Shown piece by piece: positions 9,350 through 19,885 of a DNA stretch of 64,000 bases (position 1 is its first letter; each line of letters opens with the position of its first letter). A program made the position numbers and the translations under genes. Where the stretch lies: positions 124,001 through 188,000 of the forward strand of contig LN890288.1 in NCBI GenBank assembly GCA_900016775.1, in the 5' to 3' direction. The notes beneath the pieces were generated by a model, which saw only the letters and a program-made list of their open reading frames with translations, was not told the DNA's origin and made no database searches. This stretch comes from Serratia symbiotica (GTDB lineage: Bacteria > Pseudomonadota > Gammaproteobacteria > Enterobacterales > Enterobacteriaceae).

Positions 9350-10558
9350 ATGAAAACAAAATTATTACCTGCGCCAAAATTTGGTCAACAGGAATTTATA
9401 TTTCCACTTTGTTTAGTTTTATTTGAATTTGCCACTTATATAGGCAATGATATGATTCAACCTGGTATGTTATCAGTTGTAAAAAATTTTAATGTTGGTG
9501 AAGAATGGGTACCAACATCAATGACAGCTTATTTAGCTGGGGGTATTTTTTTACAATGGTTACTTGGTCCATTATCAGATTATCGTGGACGTCGTCCTAT
9601 TATGTTATTTGGAGTAGCTTTTTTTATTATATCTTGTTTAGCTATTTTATTAGTAAATACTATTCAACAATTTATTTTCATGCGATTTTTACAAGGTATT
9701 AGTCTTTGTTTTATTGGTGCAGTAGGTTATGTTACTATTCAAGAATCTTTTGAAGAAGTAGTTTGTATTAAAATTACTGCACTTATGGCTAATATTGCTC
9801 TTATTGCGCCATTACTCGGACCTTTAGCTGGAGCAACATTACTCCGAGTAGCTCCATGGCAAACTATGTTTATATTATTTGCTATTTTAGCTACTATTTC
9901 TTTTTATGGTCTTTGGAAAGCGATGCCAGAAACTATTAAATTATATGATGAAAAATTTTCTTTAAGTAATTTATGGTGTGATTATCAAAAAGTTTTAAGT
10001 AATTATCGATTTATTTATGGTTCTTTAGCAATAGGTTTTTCTAGTTTACCATTATTATCTTGGATAGCTCAATCTCCAGTAATTTTAATTAGTGATGGAT
10101 CTTTATCAACATTAGATTATGGTTTGTTACAAATTCCTATATTTGGTGCATTAATTCTTGGAAATTTTATATTATCTAAAATGACAGGTAAAAGTAGCAT
10201 AGAATATTTTATAAAATGTGGTGCATATCCAATGATGATAGGATTATTAATTTCTATTATAGCAACTTTTTTTTCAAATTATATTTATTTATGGATGATT
10301 ATTGGATTAAGTTTTTATGCTTTTGGTATTGGATTAGTTAATGCTGGTTTATATCGCTTAACATTATTTGCTAGTAATATTAGTAAAGGTACTGTATCTG
10401 CTACTATGGGTATGTTAAGTATGTTAGTGTTTACTATTGGTATTGAATTATCTAAAATTGCTTATATGTGTGGTGGAAGTATATTATTTAACGTTTTTAA
10501 TTTAATTATTGGTTTATGTTGGTTAATATTAATTATATTATTCTTTCATACTGATTAA
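9350..10558 (+). CDS. mdfA: Multidrug efflux transporter MdfA (major facilitator superfamily)
   Basis: Inner-membrane drug/proton antiporter of 12 transmembrane helices that exports cations, neutral drugs and, in E. coli, Na+/K+ at alkaline pH. The 402 residues align end to end with E. coli MdfA, and the key residues sit at identical positions: E26 and D34 in helix 1 ([10 protein letters not shown]) and R112 in helix 4 (FMRFLQG). Motif A reads [11 protein letters not shown] (73-83). Nothing suggests decay. It stands alone between two long spacers. Confidence 0.93.
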   Translation: MKTKLLPAPKFGQQEFIFPLCLVLFEFATYIGNDMIQPGMLSVVKNFNVGEEWVPTSMTAYLAGGIFLQWLLGPLSDYRGRRPIMLFGVAFFIISCLAILLVNTIQQFIFMRFLQGISLCFIGAVGYVTIQESFEEVVCIKITALMANIALIAPLLGPLAGATLLRVAPWQTMFILFAILATISFYGLWKAMPETIKLYDEKFSLSNLWCDYQKVLSNYRFIYGSLAIGFSSLPLLSWIAQSPVILISDGSLSTLDYGLLQIPIFGALILGNFILSKMTGKSSIEYFIKCGAYPMMIGLLISIIATFFSNYIYLWMIIGLSFYAFGIGLVNAGLYRLTLFASNISKGTVSATMGMLSMLVFTIGIELSKIAYMCGGSILFNVFNLIIGLCWLILIILFFHTD

Positions 10559-11762
10559 AATATAATTTATATAAACTATATAATAAATAAATGATTATTA
10601 TTTTATAATAAATAAAAATAAAATTATAAATTATAAATATATTTTAATATAAATTATTTTTAATATTAAGTAAAATTTTCATATTAAATATAAAATATAA
10701 ATTTTATATTAATTTAATAATTAAAAATATTTTTATATTAATTTATATGATTTTTAATTTAATAATATTATATATTTTATTTTATTAAAATAAATATTGT
10801 TATAAATAAAATATAATTTATTAAATATTTTATGATTATTGTTTTTTAAAATTAATATTTATATAATATATAATATTTTATATAAAATATAATTTTGTGT
10901 ATTATTTTTTTTATTTATATAGTATTTTATATTTTAATAAATTTATATATAATATTATATTTAATAATATATTAAAATTTATATAAGTATTAAATATTTT
11001 TAATAAATTTATTTTTTTTAACATAATTATTTTTATTATTTTTTAAATATTAATTAAAATTTTTAAATATTTTAAAAGTATAATTTAAAATCATATGTTT
11101 TTATATGTTTTTAAAAAATTAAAATTTATTTTATAAAAAATTGATTTATATTTTATTATATTTTAATTATAACGTAATATTTAAAAATATTATTTAATTA
11201 TATTTTTTATTTATATATAAATATATATTAATAATATTTATTTATTAATTTTATATTTATATATAAAATATAAATAATTATTATAAAATATATATTATTT
11301 ATTATATATTATTAATATAATTATTATTATATTAATAATATATAATAAATAAATTTATTTTATTATAATATAATAAAATATTATTTTTATATATTTAAGA
11401 TATTAAAATTTATATTTATAATCTAAATTAATATAAATTTTAATATAGTAATTATTTTATTAATTTTATTTATTTTGTAAAATTAATGAAATGATAAATA
11501 TAAATAATTTTATAACAATGAATTTATTAATTTATATATATAAAAAAACAATATGATATTATATATGTTTAATATAATTAATTAAAATATAAAAATTAAT
11601 TTTTATATTTTAGTTTTTTATATATTTTAAAAATTTTTATATATTTTAATATAATTTATCATAATAATATATATTACTATTAATATTTATTAATAAAATT
11701 TTTTATAGTAAATATATTATAGTTTTTTAATTTTATTTAGAATAATAATGGTAAAATTTAAT
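10559..11762. other. Long gene desert between mdfA and hns
   Basis: About 1.2 kb of nearly pure A/T with frequent stops in all frames and many short A/T palindromes. I see no recognisable protein remnant or RNA. It is large enough to have held one or two genes and may be a fully eroded locus. Confidence 0.55.
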
Positions 11763-11869
11763 AATCTTATTTATTATATTTAATAAGATTTATTATTTTT
11801 TCAAGATAAATCTTAATATTAAAGATTATATAAATATTATTTTTAGTATTAAGGCCATTGTGGCTATTT
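11763..11869 (+). promoter_or_regulatory. hns leader with alternative hairpins
   Basis: Four segments are alternately complementary: AATCTTATT (11763-11771), AATAAGATTTAT (11782-11793), ATAAATCTT (11806-11814) and AAGATT (11822-11827). Segment 2 can pair with 1 or with 3, and 3 with 2 or with 4, so mutually exclusive structures are possible. The 1-2 hairpin is followed by a T-rich run. Further on, GCCA/TGGC (11854-11857, 11861-11864) forms a tiny GC hairpin. Whether this is transcribed or regulatory is inference. Confidence 0.4.
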
Positions 11870-11928
11870 AAGAAAAGACTATTTTATTATTATGAATATT
11901 CATATTAATATAATTTAGGACTAGAACA

Positions 11929-12339
11929 ATGAGTGAAGCATTAAAGATTTTAAATAATATTCGTACTTTACGTGCTCAAGCACGAGAATATAGTTTGGGA
12001 ATGTTAGAGGAAATGCTTGAAAAACTAGAAATAGTTGTAAATGAACGTCGTAAAGAAGACACTCAGGCTAAAGCAGAAATTGAAGAACGTACTCTTAAAT
12101 TGCAACAATATCGTGATATGTTAATTGCTGATGGTATTGATCCTAATGAATTAATACAAACTATGGTAGAAATAAAATCTATTAATAAATCAAAACGTGC
12201 AATACGTCCTGCTAAATATAAATATAAAAATGAACATGGTGAATTAAAAACCTGGACAGGTCAAGGTAGAACTCCAGCTATTATAAAAGAAGCTATTGAA
12301 GAACAAGGAAAATTTTTAGATGATTTTCTATTATCATAA
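11929..12339 (+). CDS. hns: Nucleoid-associated protein H-NS
   Basis: Global silencer that polymerises along A+T-rich DNA. At 136 residues it is practically E. coli H-NS: N-terminal dimerisation helices [19 protein letters not shown], central coiled coil with [10 protein letters not shown] near 52-61, the oligomerisation segment [10 protein letters not shown], and the DNA-binding domain with TWTGQGRTP (about 109-117), whose Q-G-R hook inserts in the minor groove. Its DNA-binding region is strictly kept although the whole chromosome is A+T-rich. It is monocistronic with a strong terminator downstream. StpA is the alternative, but the sequence is closer to H-NS. Confidence 0.95.
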   Translation: MSEALKILNNIRTLRAQAREYSLGMLEEMLEKLEIVVNERRKEDTQAKAEIEERTLKLQQYRDMLIADGIDPNELIQTMVEIKSINKSKRAIRPAKYKYKNEHGELKTWTGQGRTPAIIKEAIEEQGKFLDDFLLS

Positions 12340-12675
12340 TAATTATAATCATAATTATATATATAAGGCTCTATAGAAGAGCCTTTTATAATTTTTTTAT
12401 ATATTTTTAAAAAAATATATTATTAATGTTTTTTATTAGTATAATATATAATAAATAATTTTATATTAATATAATAATATAATTTTAATTTTTATAATAA
12501 TTAATTTAAATTATAAATATAATTAATTTTTTATTTTATAATTTTATTAATAATTTTATAATATTTATAATAAAATATTATAAAATTATTAATATTATTG
12601 ATTGTAAATATTATTTAATTAAATAAATTATTTATAGAATTTTTAAAATTTTAATTATTTTATTAGGAGATAAAT
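12340..12675. other. Spacer between hns and rpmB
   Basis: Contains the hns terminator at 12365-12387, then A/T-only DNA that presumably includes the rpmBG promoter; no other element was recognised. Confidence 0.55.
12365..12387 (+). terminator. Intrinsic terminator of hns
   Basis: AAGGCTCT (12365-12372), loop ATAGA, AGAGCCTT (12378-12385), then T residues. A GC-rich stem in this background is a clear rho-independent terminator 25 bp after the hns stop. Confidence 0.9.
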
Positions 12676-12900
12676 ATGTCTAAATTTTGTCAAATTACTG
12701 GTAAACATCCTATAAGTGGTAATAATCGTTCTCATGCAATGAATGCAACTAAACGTCGTTTTTTACCTAATTTACATTTACATCGTTTTTGGTTAGAATC
12801 TGAAAAACGTTTTATAACTTTGCGAGTATCTACTAAAGGTATGCGTATTATTGATAAAAAAGGTATTGATATAGTGTTAAGTAATATGTTAATTAAATAA
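12676..12900 (+). CDS. rpmB: 50S ribosomal protein L28
   Basis: L28 is a small basic protein of the large subunit. It begins [23 protein letters not shown] and contains [17 protein letters not shown], which is collinear with the enteric protein. The C-terminus is a few residues short (74 versus 78), losing only the variable tail. AGGAG ends 7 bases before the ATG. It is followed 19 bp later by rpmG, as in the enteric rpmBG operon. Confidence 0.96.
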   Translation: MSKFCQITGKHPISGNNRSHAMNATKRRFLPNLHLHRFWLESEKRFITLRVSTKGMRIIDKKGIDIVLSNMLIK

Positions 12901-12919
12901 TAAATCTTAAGGAGTTTTT

Positions 12920-13087
12920 ATGAGTAAAAGTATTCGAGAAAAAATTAAGTTAATTTCTTCTGCTGGTACAGGTCATTTTTATACTACTACTAAAAATAAA
13001 CGAATAAAAAAAGATAAATTAGAATTTAAAAAATTTGATCCAATTATTCGTAAGTATGTATTATATAAAGAAGCTAAAATTAAATAA
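12920..13087 (+). CDS. rpmG: 50S ribosomal protein L33
   Basis: A 55-residue basic protein beginning [20 protein letters not shown] and continuing YTTTKNKR, then [18 protein letters not shown] at its end, which matches L33 (55 residues in E. coli). AAGGAG (12909-12914) is well placed before the ATG. The zinc-binding cysteines of some L33 paralogues are absent, as in enteric L33. It lies directly behind rpmB; mutM, which follows in E. coli, is lost, so rpmG now converges with coaD. Confidence 0.95.
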   Translation: MSKSIREKIKLISSAGTGHFYTTTKNKRIKKDKLEFKKFDPIIRKYVLYKEAKIK

Positions 13088-13111
13088 TTTTTATATGAAT
13101 TATTAAATGAT

Positions 13112-13618
<507 letters not shown>

Positions 13619-13689
13619 TTATAAATGATTTTATTTTAAAAAATATTATTTAATGTTTTATAGTTAATTTATATTATTATATAATAATA

Positions 13690-14460
13690 TTATTTAATAT
13701 TATTATTTTTTAAATTCCATAATTCAGTATATTTATTAAAAGTATATTGTGCATTAATTATTGCTAATAAAAATCCTTTTTTACCATCTAAGAAACTAGT
13801 GCGTAATAATAAAGTTTTAAAGAATGAATTAAATGTATGAATAAAAATTGATATATAAGTACAATTTTTACCTAATTTAAAGTTTTGTTTTGCCCATTCT
13901 TCTGCATAATATAATTGTTTTCGTTGAAATGAAATAAAATTATGACAAGTGATATGTAATAAATCACCTTTAAGTTTAATAATATTGGAATTATTAACAT
14001 TAAGAGATTCATGTACTAAGTTATCATTATAAGAATGATATTTTTTGTTATATAAACGATTAACTGTATCTGGATACCACCCACCATAACGCATAAACTG
14101 TCCAAGGAAAAAATTTCGACGTGAAAAACTATAAATTGTATTATTATTAAATTTAGTTAAAGTTAATTCAATAGATTTACGTAATTTAGGTGTTACACGT
14201 TCATCAGCATCAATCATTAATATAAAATCATTATTTGCATAATTTTGTGCTAATTGACGTTGTTTTCCAAAACCTTTCCAATTTGTGTTAGTAAATACAT
14301 TTGCACCCATATTTTTAGCAATAGAAATAGTATTATCTAAACTTCCTGAATCTAATACTATAATTTCTTCAGCCCACATAACTGAAAGTAAACAATCTAT
14401 TAATAGTTTATTTTCATTTTTAGTAATTATTATTACTGAAATATTTTTACGATTTTTTAT
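13690..14460 (-). CDS. waaE: Lipopolysaccharide core glycosyltransferase WaaE (GT2), atypical start codon
   Basis: Family 2 glycosyltransferase; in Klebsiella and Serratia the homologue adds beta-glucose to heptose I of the LPS inner core. Conserved blocks are ISVIIITKNEN (beta-1), WAEEIIVLDSGS, GFGKQRQLAQNY and the DADERVT metal motif. The first ATG (14379) would delete the beta-1 strand of the nucleotide-binding fold. The conserved frame instead extends 27 codons upstream to the base after the waaA stop and contains no ATG, GTG, TTG or CTG. Starting at ATA (14460-14458) gives 256 residues, about the family length of 257. The frame is the same as waaA. The start is therefore inferred. Confidence 0.85.
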   Translation of the reverse strand: MKNRKNISVIIITKNENKLLIDCLLSVMWAEEIIVLDSGSLDNTISIAKNMGANVFTNTNWKGFGKQRQLAQNYANNDFILMIDADERVTPKLRKSIELTLTKFNNNTIYSFSRRNFFLGQFMRYGGWYPDTVNRLYNKKYHSYNDNLVHESLNVNNSNIIKLKGDLLHITCHNFISFQRKQLYYAEEWAKQNFKLGKNCTYISIFIHTFNSFFKTLLLRTSFLDGKKGFLLAIINAQYTFNKYTELWNLKNNNIK

Positions 14461-15738
14461 TTAATTACCTCGAGTCGGAAGATATGGTTGTAAAATTGTT
14501 AATAATTGTTGTAATACTCTTTTATTTTTTTGTAATACTTTAAATGCATGTCTTCCATAATAATCACGATAATTTTTATTAGTTAATAATATATCTATTT
14601 TATTTATTAATGAATTAACATTTGTAATAGTTATTAATCCTTTATTTTGTAATAATGTTTTACAAATATCTTTAAAATTAAAAGTATATGGACCCATAAG
14701 TATTGGAATAGTATGTATAGCAGCTTCTAATGGATTATGTCCTCCATTTTTTACTAAACTACCACCAATAAAAGCTATATCAGAAATTCCATATAATAAC
14801 ATAAGTTCGCCTATAGTATCACCAATAATTATTTGTGTATTATTATTAGGAGCTTTATTATCACTACGTAATATATAATTAAATCCATATTTATGTACTA
14901 ATTTTTTTACGATTATAAATCGTTCTTGATGACGTGGTACTAATATTAGTAATAAATTAGGATATTTCTTTAAAAGTTGACGTTGTGCTGTTAAAAGAAT
15001 ATTTTCTTCACCATGATGAGTGCTAGCAGCGATCCATATTGGACGATTTTGTTTCCATTTATATCGTAAAGAAATAATATTTAAAGATAATTTCTGTGTA
15101 ATAGTAATATTAAATTTAAGATTACCTATTATGTTTAATTTCGAAGGATGTAAGCCTAATTTAATAAAACGCATTCCATCTTCTTTATTTTGAGCAACAA
15201 TTAATGTAATACGATGAAGTACTTTTTTAATAAAAGTATTAATTATTTTATATTTTTTAGAAGAACGTTCAGAAAGACGTGCATTAATAATTATTAAAGG
15301 AATATTTCGTTTATGTAATTCATAAATTAAATTTGGCCATAATTCAGTTTCCATAATAATTACTAATTTTGGATTAATTTTTTTTAAAAATCGATTTATA
15401 GAACAAGGTAAATCATAAGGTAAATAAACATGATAAACATCATTACCCAAAATATGTTTTACACGTTCTGAACCTGTTGGTGTCATGGTAGTAATAGTAA
15501 TAGATAAATATGGATAATATTTACGTAATGCTTTTACTAATGGTATAGCAGTTAATGTTTCACCAACAGAAACAGCATGTAGTATAATACTACTTGAAAT
15601 ATTTTTTTTATTATAAAAACCATAACGTTCTTTTAAACGTTTTCGATAATCTGGAACTAATCTACTACGTAATAAAAGTTTTAATAAAATTATAGGTTGA
15701 ATAATATATAATAATATTTTATAAAAATATAATGACAT
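14461..15738 (-). CDS. waaA: KDO transferase
   Basis: Inner-membrane-associated GT30 enzyme that adds KDO residues from CMP-KDO (made by KdsB) to lipid IVA. It has an N-terminal membrane anchor (MSLYFYKILLYIIQPIILL), the HAVSVGETLTAIPL motif with the catalytic glutamate near residue 60, and GGSLVKNGGHNPLEAA near 315-330 in the donor-binding domain. The length of 425 equals E. coli. Its TAA stop touches the inferred start of waaE in the same frame. In these bacteria it heads the waaA-waaE-coaD unit. Confidence 0.96.
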   Translation of the reverse strand: MSLYFYKILLYIIQPIILLKLLLRSRLVPDYRKRLKERYGFYNKKNISSSIILHAVSVGETLTAIPLVKALRKYYPYLSITITTMTPTGSERVKHILGNDVYHVYLPYDLPCSINRFLKKINPKLVIIMETELWPNLIYELHKRNIPLIIINARLSERSSKKYKIINTFIKKVLHRITLIVAQNKEDGMRFIKLGLHPSKLNIIGNLKFNITITQKLSLNIISLRYKWKQNRPIWIAASTHHGEENILLTAQRQLLKKYPNLLLILVPRHQERFIIVKKLVHKYGFNYILRSDNKAPNNNTQIIIGDTIGELMLLYGISDIAFIGGSLVKNGGHNPLEAAIHTIPILMGPYTFNFKDICKTLLQNKGLITITNVNSLINKIDILLTNKNYRDYYGRHAFKVLQKNKRVLQQLLTILQPYLPTRGN

Positions 15739-15967
15739 TTTATTAATTTCATTTATATAAATTATAAATTATAATACTATAATTTATAAAAAAAAATTAA
15801 TAATATTAATTTTGACGTAAAATTTTAAAATAAATTAATATATTATATTAATATTTTAAAATATATTTTAATTAATATTAAATATTAATAAATAAAATTT
15901 ATTAATTAATATTATTTTATTTAAAAAATATAATTTTTATATAATATTCATAATTTAAAATTTAATT

Positions 15968-17248
15968 TTAATAATTACAAATTACATCTTTTATTGCTTC
16001 TATTACTAATTGAAGTTGTTTAGATTTAATAATATAAGGAGGTATTAAATAAATTAATGTACCAAATGGACGTAACCATACACCACGTTTAATAAATTTT
16101 TTTTGTAATTTTTCTACATTTACTGGATGTTTCATTTCAATTACACCAATTGCTCCTATTATACGTATATCAAATACTTTTGGGCATTTTATTAAAGGTA
16201 ATAATTGTTTTTTTAATTGTTTTTCAATAGTATTTACTTGTTTTTGCCAATGGTTTTCCATTAATAATGTTAAATTTGTTTCAGCTACTGCGCAAGCTAA
16301 AGGATTACCCATAAAAGTCGGTCCATGCATAAAACAACCTACTTTACCTTTACTAATAGTATTAGCTATTTTTCTATTTGTTAATGTAGCAGACAATGTC
16401 ATATAACCTCCAGTTAATGCTTTACCTAAACATAAAATATCTGGAACTATTCCAGCATGTTCAAAAGCAAATAATTTACCTGTTCTACCAAAACCAGTAG
16501 CTATTTCATCAGCAATTAAAAGTATTTTATAATAATCACATAATTCACGTACTCGTGTCAGATAAGTGGGATGATAAATACGCATACCTCCAGCACATTG
16601 TACTATAGGTTCTAAAATTACTGCTGCTATATTTTTAGCATGTTTTTTTAACAATTTTTCAAAAGGTATAATATATTTTTCATTCCATTCTTTATTAGAA
16701 TAGCATGGAGGTGCAGGTGCAAATAAATGTTTAGTAAAAAATCCTGGATATAATGCATGCATTGAATTTATTGGATCACATACTGACATTGCACCAAATG
16801 TATCTCCATGATAACCATGACGTACAGTAAGCATATATTGTCTTTTTTCTTTTCGTGCTTGCCAATATTGTAATGCCATCTTTAACGCAACTTCTATAGC
16901 TACTGAACCTGAATCTGCTAAAAAGATACATTGTAATTCTGATGGTGTGATTGTTATTAATTTACGACATAAAGAAATAGCAGCTGAATGAGTAATTCCT
17001 CCAAACATTACATGTGACATTTTTTTTAATTGTCGTTTAATAGCTAAATTTAATTTTGGATGATTATAACCATGGATTGCTGCCCACCATGAAGACATTC
17101 CATCTATTAAACATCGACCATCAGATAAATATAATTTAACCCCGGAAGCTTTTGTTACTAGATAACAAGGTGATGGATGATATATTGAGGCATATGGATG
17201 CCAGATATGATGTTGGTCGAATACCAAATCAGACTGTATAACAGACAT
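15968..17248 (-). CDS. bioA: Adenosylmethionine-8-amino-7-oxononanoate aminotransferase
   Basis: PLP enzyme that makes 7,8-diaminopelargonate (DAPA) in biotin synthesis, using SAM as amino donor. Class III aminotransferase motifs: HIWHPYAS at the start, SSWWAAIHGYNHP, GYHGDTFG, the PLP pair LIADEIATGFGRTG and the Schiff-base lysine in LCLGKALTGG. A TTG at 17263 would add five residues; I prefer the ATG at 17248 because homology begins just after it, giving 426 residues. bioB, bioF, bioC and bioD are not adjacent (they are divergent from bioA in E. coli). Whether the pathway is complete must be judged from the rest of the genome. Confidence 0.95.
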   Translation of the reverse strand: MSVIQSDLVFDQHHIWHPYASIYHPSPCYLVTKASGVKLYLSDGRCLIDGMSSWWAAIHGYNHPKLNLAIKRQLKKMSHVMFGGITHSAAISLCRKLITITPSELQCIFLADSGSVAIEVALKMALQYWQARKEKRQYMLTVRHGYHGDTFGAMSVCDPINSMHALYPGFFTKHLFAPAPPCYSNKEWNEKYIIPFEKLLKKHAKNIAAVILEPIVQCAGGMRIYHPTYLTRVRELCDYYKILLIADEIATGFGRTGKLFAFEHAGIVPDILCLGKALTGGYMTLSATLTNRKIANTISKGKVGCFMHGPTFMGNPLACAVAETNLTLLMENHWQKQVNTIEKQLKKQLLPLIKCPKVFDIRIIGAIGVIEMKHPVNVEKLQKKFIKRGVWLRPFGTLIYLIPPYIIKSKQLQLVIEAIKDVICNY

Positions 17249-17404
17249 GATGAAATAAACCAATTTAAATGAATAATATGTTATATTACATTTATAATAT
17301 AAAATATAATATTATATATAAAAATTTATTATTATAAATTTTAATAATTATTATTTATATATAATATTTATTTTTTATTTTATAATATTAATATTCATAT
17401 ATAA

Positions 17405-17443
17405 AAAATACACAAAATTAGTAAATAATTTTTTGTGTATTTT
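17405..17443 (-). terminator. Hairpin terminator of typA
   Basis: AAAATACACAAAA (17405-17417) pairs perfectly with TTTTGTGTATTTT (17431-17443), a 13-bp stem with the A/T flanks of a rho-independent terminator. It lies 18 bp past the typA stop and well before bioA. Confidence 0.8.
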
Positions 17444-17461
17444 AAATTTAACAATATATTA

Positions 17462-19279
17462 TTATTTTATATTACGATAATTTTTTTTTCGTTTTTTTTC
17501 GGTTAATTGATATTTTCTAATACGTATAGAAATTGGTGTTATTTCTACTAATTCATCATCATCAATAAATTCTATAGCTTGTTCTAATGTCATTTTAATA
17601 GGAGGAATTAAAGTTATTGCTTCATCAGTACCTGATGCACGCATATTAGTTAATTTTTTTCCTGTTAGACAATTAACAGTTAAGTCATTAGAGCGTGAAT
17701 GAATACCTATAATTTGTCCTTCATATACTTCTGTACCATGATCTATAAAAAGTTTACCTCTATTTTGTAGATTATATAGTGCAAAAGCTACTGCTTTACC
17801 TTGTCCATTAGAAATTAAAACTCCATTTTTTCTTTTACCAATAATATAAGGTTGAACGTTATCATAATGACTAAATGTTGAATATAATAAACCAGTACCA
17901 GAAGTTATAGTAATAAATATATTGCGAAAATTAATTAATCCACGACTAAGTATGATATAATCAAGACGTATACGTCCTTTATAATTTTGGTTGATATTTT
18001 TTAAATGAGCTTTTCGTTTACCCATTTCTTGCATTATAGCGCCTTGATATTGTTCTTCAATATCTAATGTTACTATTTCAAAAGGTTCTAATTTACAATT
18101 ATTTTCTATACGAATAATAACTTTTGGACGAGAAACAGATAATTCAAAACCCTCACGACGCATATTTTCAATCAGAATAGATAAATGTAATGTACCTCTT
18201 CCTAATACATGAAATACATTTGCATCTTTAGTTTCTTCAACTTGTAATGCTACATTATATATTAATTCTTTATTTAAGCGTTTAAGTATTTGACGTGATG
18301 TTATATATTTACCTTCTTTTCCGGAAAAAGGTGAAGTATTTACGTTAAAAAACATACTAACTGTAGGTTTATCAATAAATAAAACTGGTAATGCTTCTAC
18401 TTTAGAAGTATCACAAATAGTATCAGATATATTTAATTTTCCTACACCTGAAATAGCTATAATATCTCCTGCTTCAGCAAAATTAGATTCAATATATTCT
18501 AATCCTATATAATGTAAAATTTTACTTATTTTATTATTGTGAGTTTTTTTGTTATTACTAATAACAGTAACTGATTGATTTAATTTTATTTTACCTCGTT
18601 TAATACGGCCAATTCCAATTACACCTAAATAATTATTATAATCTAGTTGAGAAATTTGCATTTGAAATGGTGCTTCTAATTCAACTTTCGGTGCAGGTAC
18701 ATAATTAATAATAGCTTGATATAATGGAATCATATTTTTTGCCATATGATGATAATCATTTCCAGCTATACCCATTAATGCAGATGTATAAATAATTGGG
18801 AAATCAAGTTGTTCATCATTTGCATTAAGATTAATAAATAAATCAAAAACTTGATTTATTACCCAATCAGGACGTGCACTATCACGATCAATTTTATTAA
18901 TTACGACAATAGGTTTTAAATTATGAGAAAAAGCTTTTTGAGTAACAAAACGAGTTTGAGGCATAGGTCCATCTATTGCATCAACAACTAATAATACTGA
19001 ATCTACCATTGACATTACTCGTTCTACTTCACCACCGAAATCAGCATGACCTGGAGTATCTATAATATTAATACGATAATTTTTCCAATTAATAGAAGTA
19101 TTTTTTGAAAGTATTGTAATACCACGTTCTTTTTCTAAATCATTGCAATCCATGATACGATCTATATTATTTAAATTTTTTTTAAAAGAATCAGATTGTT
19201 GCATTAATTTATCAAGAAGAGTTGTTTTTCCATGATCAACATGAGCAATAATAGCAATGTTACGTAAATTTTTAATCAT
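17462..19279 (-). CDS. typA: Ribosome-associated GTPase BipA/TypA
   Basis: Translational GTPase of the EF-G class that assists ribosome assembly and stress or low-temperature growth. The G domain is complete: AHVDHGKTTLLDKL (12-25), ERGITI switch region, DTPGHADFGGEV and NKID. Domain II, the EF-G III/V-like domains and the BipA-specific C-terminal domain (GRKK-type basic end) follow. The length of 605 is normal. It stands alone with its own terminator; in enterics it is divergent from glnA, which is not here. Confidence 0.96.
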   Translation of the reverse strand: MIKNLRNIAIIAHVDHGKTTLLDKLMQQSDSFKKNLNNIDRIMDCNDLEKERGITILSKNTSINWKNYRINIIDTPGHADFGGEVERVMSMVDSVLLVVDAIDGPMPQTRFVTQKAFSHNLKPIVVINKIDRDSARPDWVINQVFDLFINLNANDEQLDFPIIYTSALMGIAGNDYHHMAKNMIPLYQAIINYVPAPKVELEAPFQMQISQLDYNNYLGVIGIGRIKRGKIKLNQSVTVISNNKKTHNNKISKILHYIGLEYIESNFAEAGDIIAISGVGKLNISDTICDTSKVEALPVLFIDKPTVSMFFNVNTSPFSGKEGKYITSRQILKRLNKELIYNVALQVEETKDANVFHVLGRGTLHLSILIENMRREGFELSVSRPKVIIRIENNCKLEPFEIVTLDIEEQYQGAIMQEMGKRKAHLKNINQNYKGRIRLDYIILSRGLINFRNIFITITSGTGLLYSTFSHYDNVQPYIIGKRKNGVLISNGQGKAVAFALYNLQNRGKLFIDHGTEVYEGQIIGIHSRSNDLTVNCLTGKKLTNMRASGTDEAITLIPPIKMTLEQAIEFIDDDELVEITPISIRIRKYQLTEKKRKKNYRNIK

Positions 19280-19885
19280 ATATTTGTCTATAAAATTTAA
19301 AATATTATTTATTATATATATTAAATAAAATTTTAAATAAAATTATTAATTTTATTTAAAAGATATAATAATTAATTTATAAATATGTTTTAATAAAAAT
19401 ATTATTAATATATAAATAATAATATTTTATGTTAATAAAAAATAAATTAACAATATATAATAAAGTTAATTTTATTAAAATATTTCATTAATATTAAATA
19501 TATTTAAAAAATATATTATAATTATAAAATTATAATATAGTAATTATAATTTAAATTTATTTAAATATTTATTTATTTTTATAAATAATTATATTATTTA
19601 TATTTAAATTTAAATATAAATTTATTTATATAATATACATAATTATTTATAAAAATTGTATAAATAAAATATTTTATATAAATTATTAAAATATTAAATA
19701 ATATTAATAAATATTTTATTAAAAATATTTATTAATATATTAGATAATAATGAATTATAATTAGTATATTTAATTATTTTTATGGTTATTAAAAATATTA
19801 TAATTATGAATTATAATTTAAATAAATTATTATAAATATATAAAAATATTAATTAATTTTTTTAATTTTGATTGAATTTAAATAA
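19280..19885. other. Non-coding spacer upstream of typA
   Basis: About 600 bp of almost pure A/T with stops in every frame; no recognisable gene remnant, RNA or distinct promoter box. Confidence 0.55.

Noticed and set aside
9505-9702. Second plus-strand frame inside mdfA
   Set aside because: Shadow frame within an intact, conserved transporter gene.
10559-11928. Replication origin or autonomous element in the A/T-rich desert
   Set aside because: Unmixed A/T sequence is everywhere in this window; no DnaA-box cluster, iterons or flanking dnaA/dnaN/gidA genes seen.
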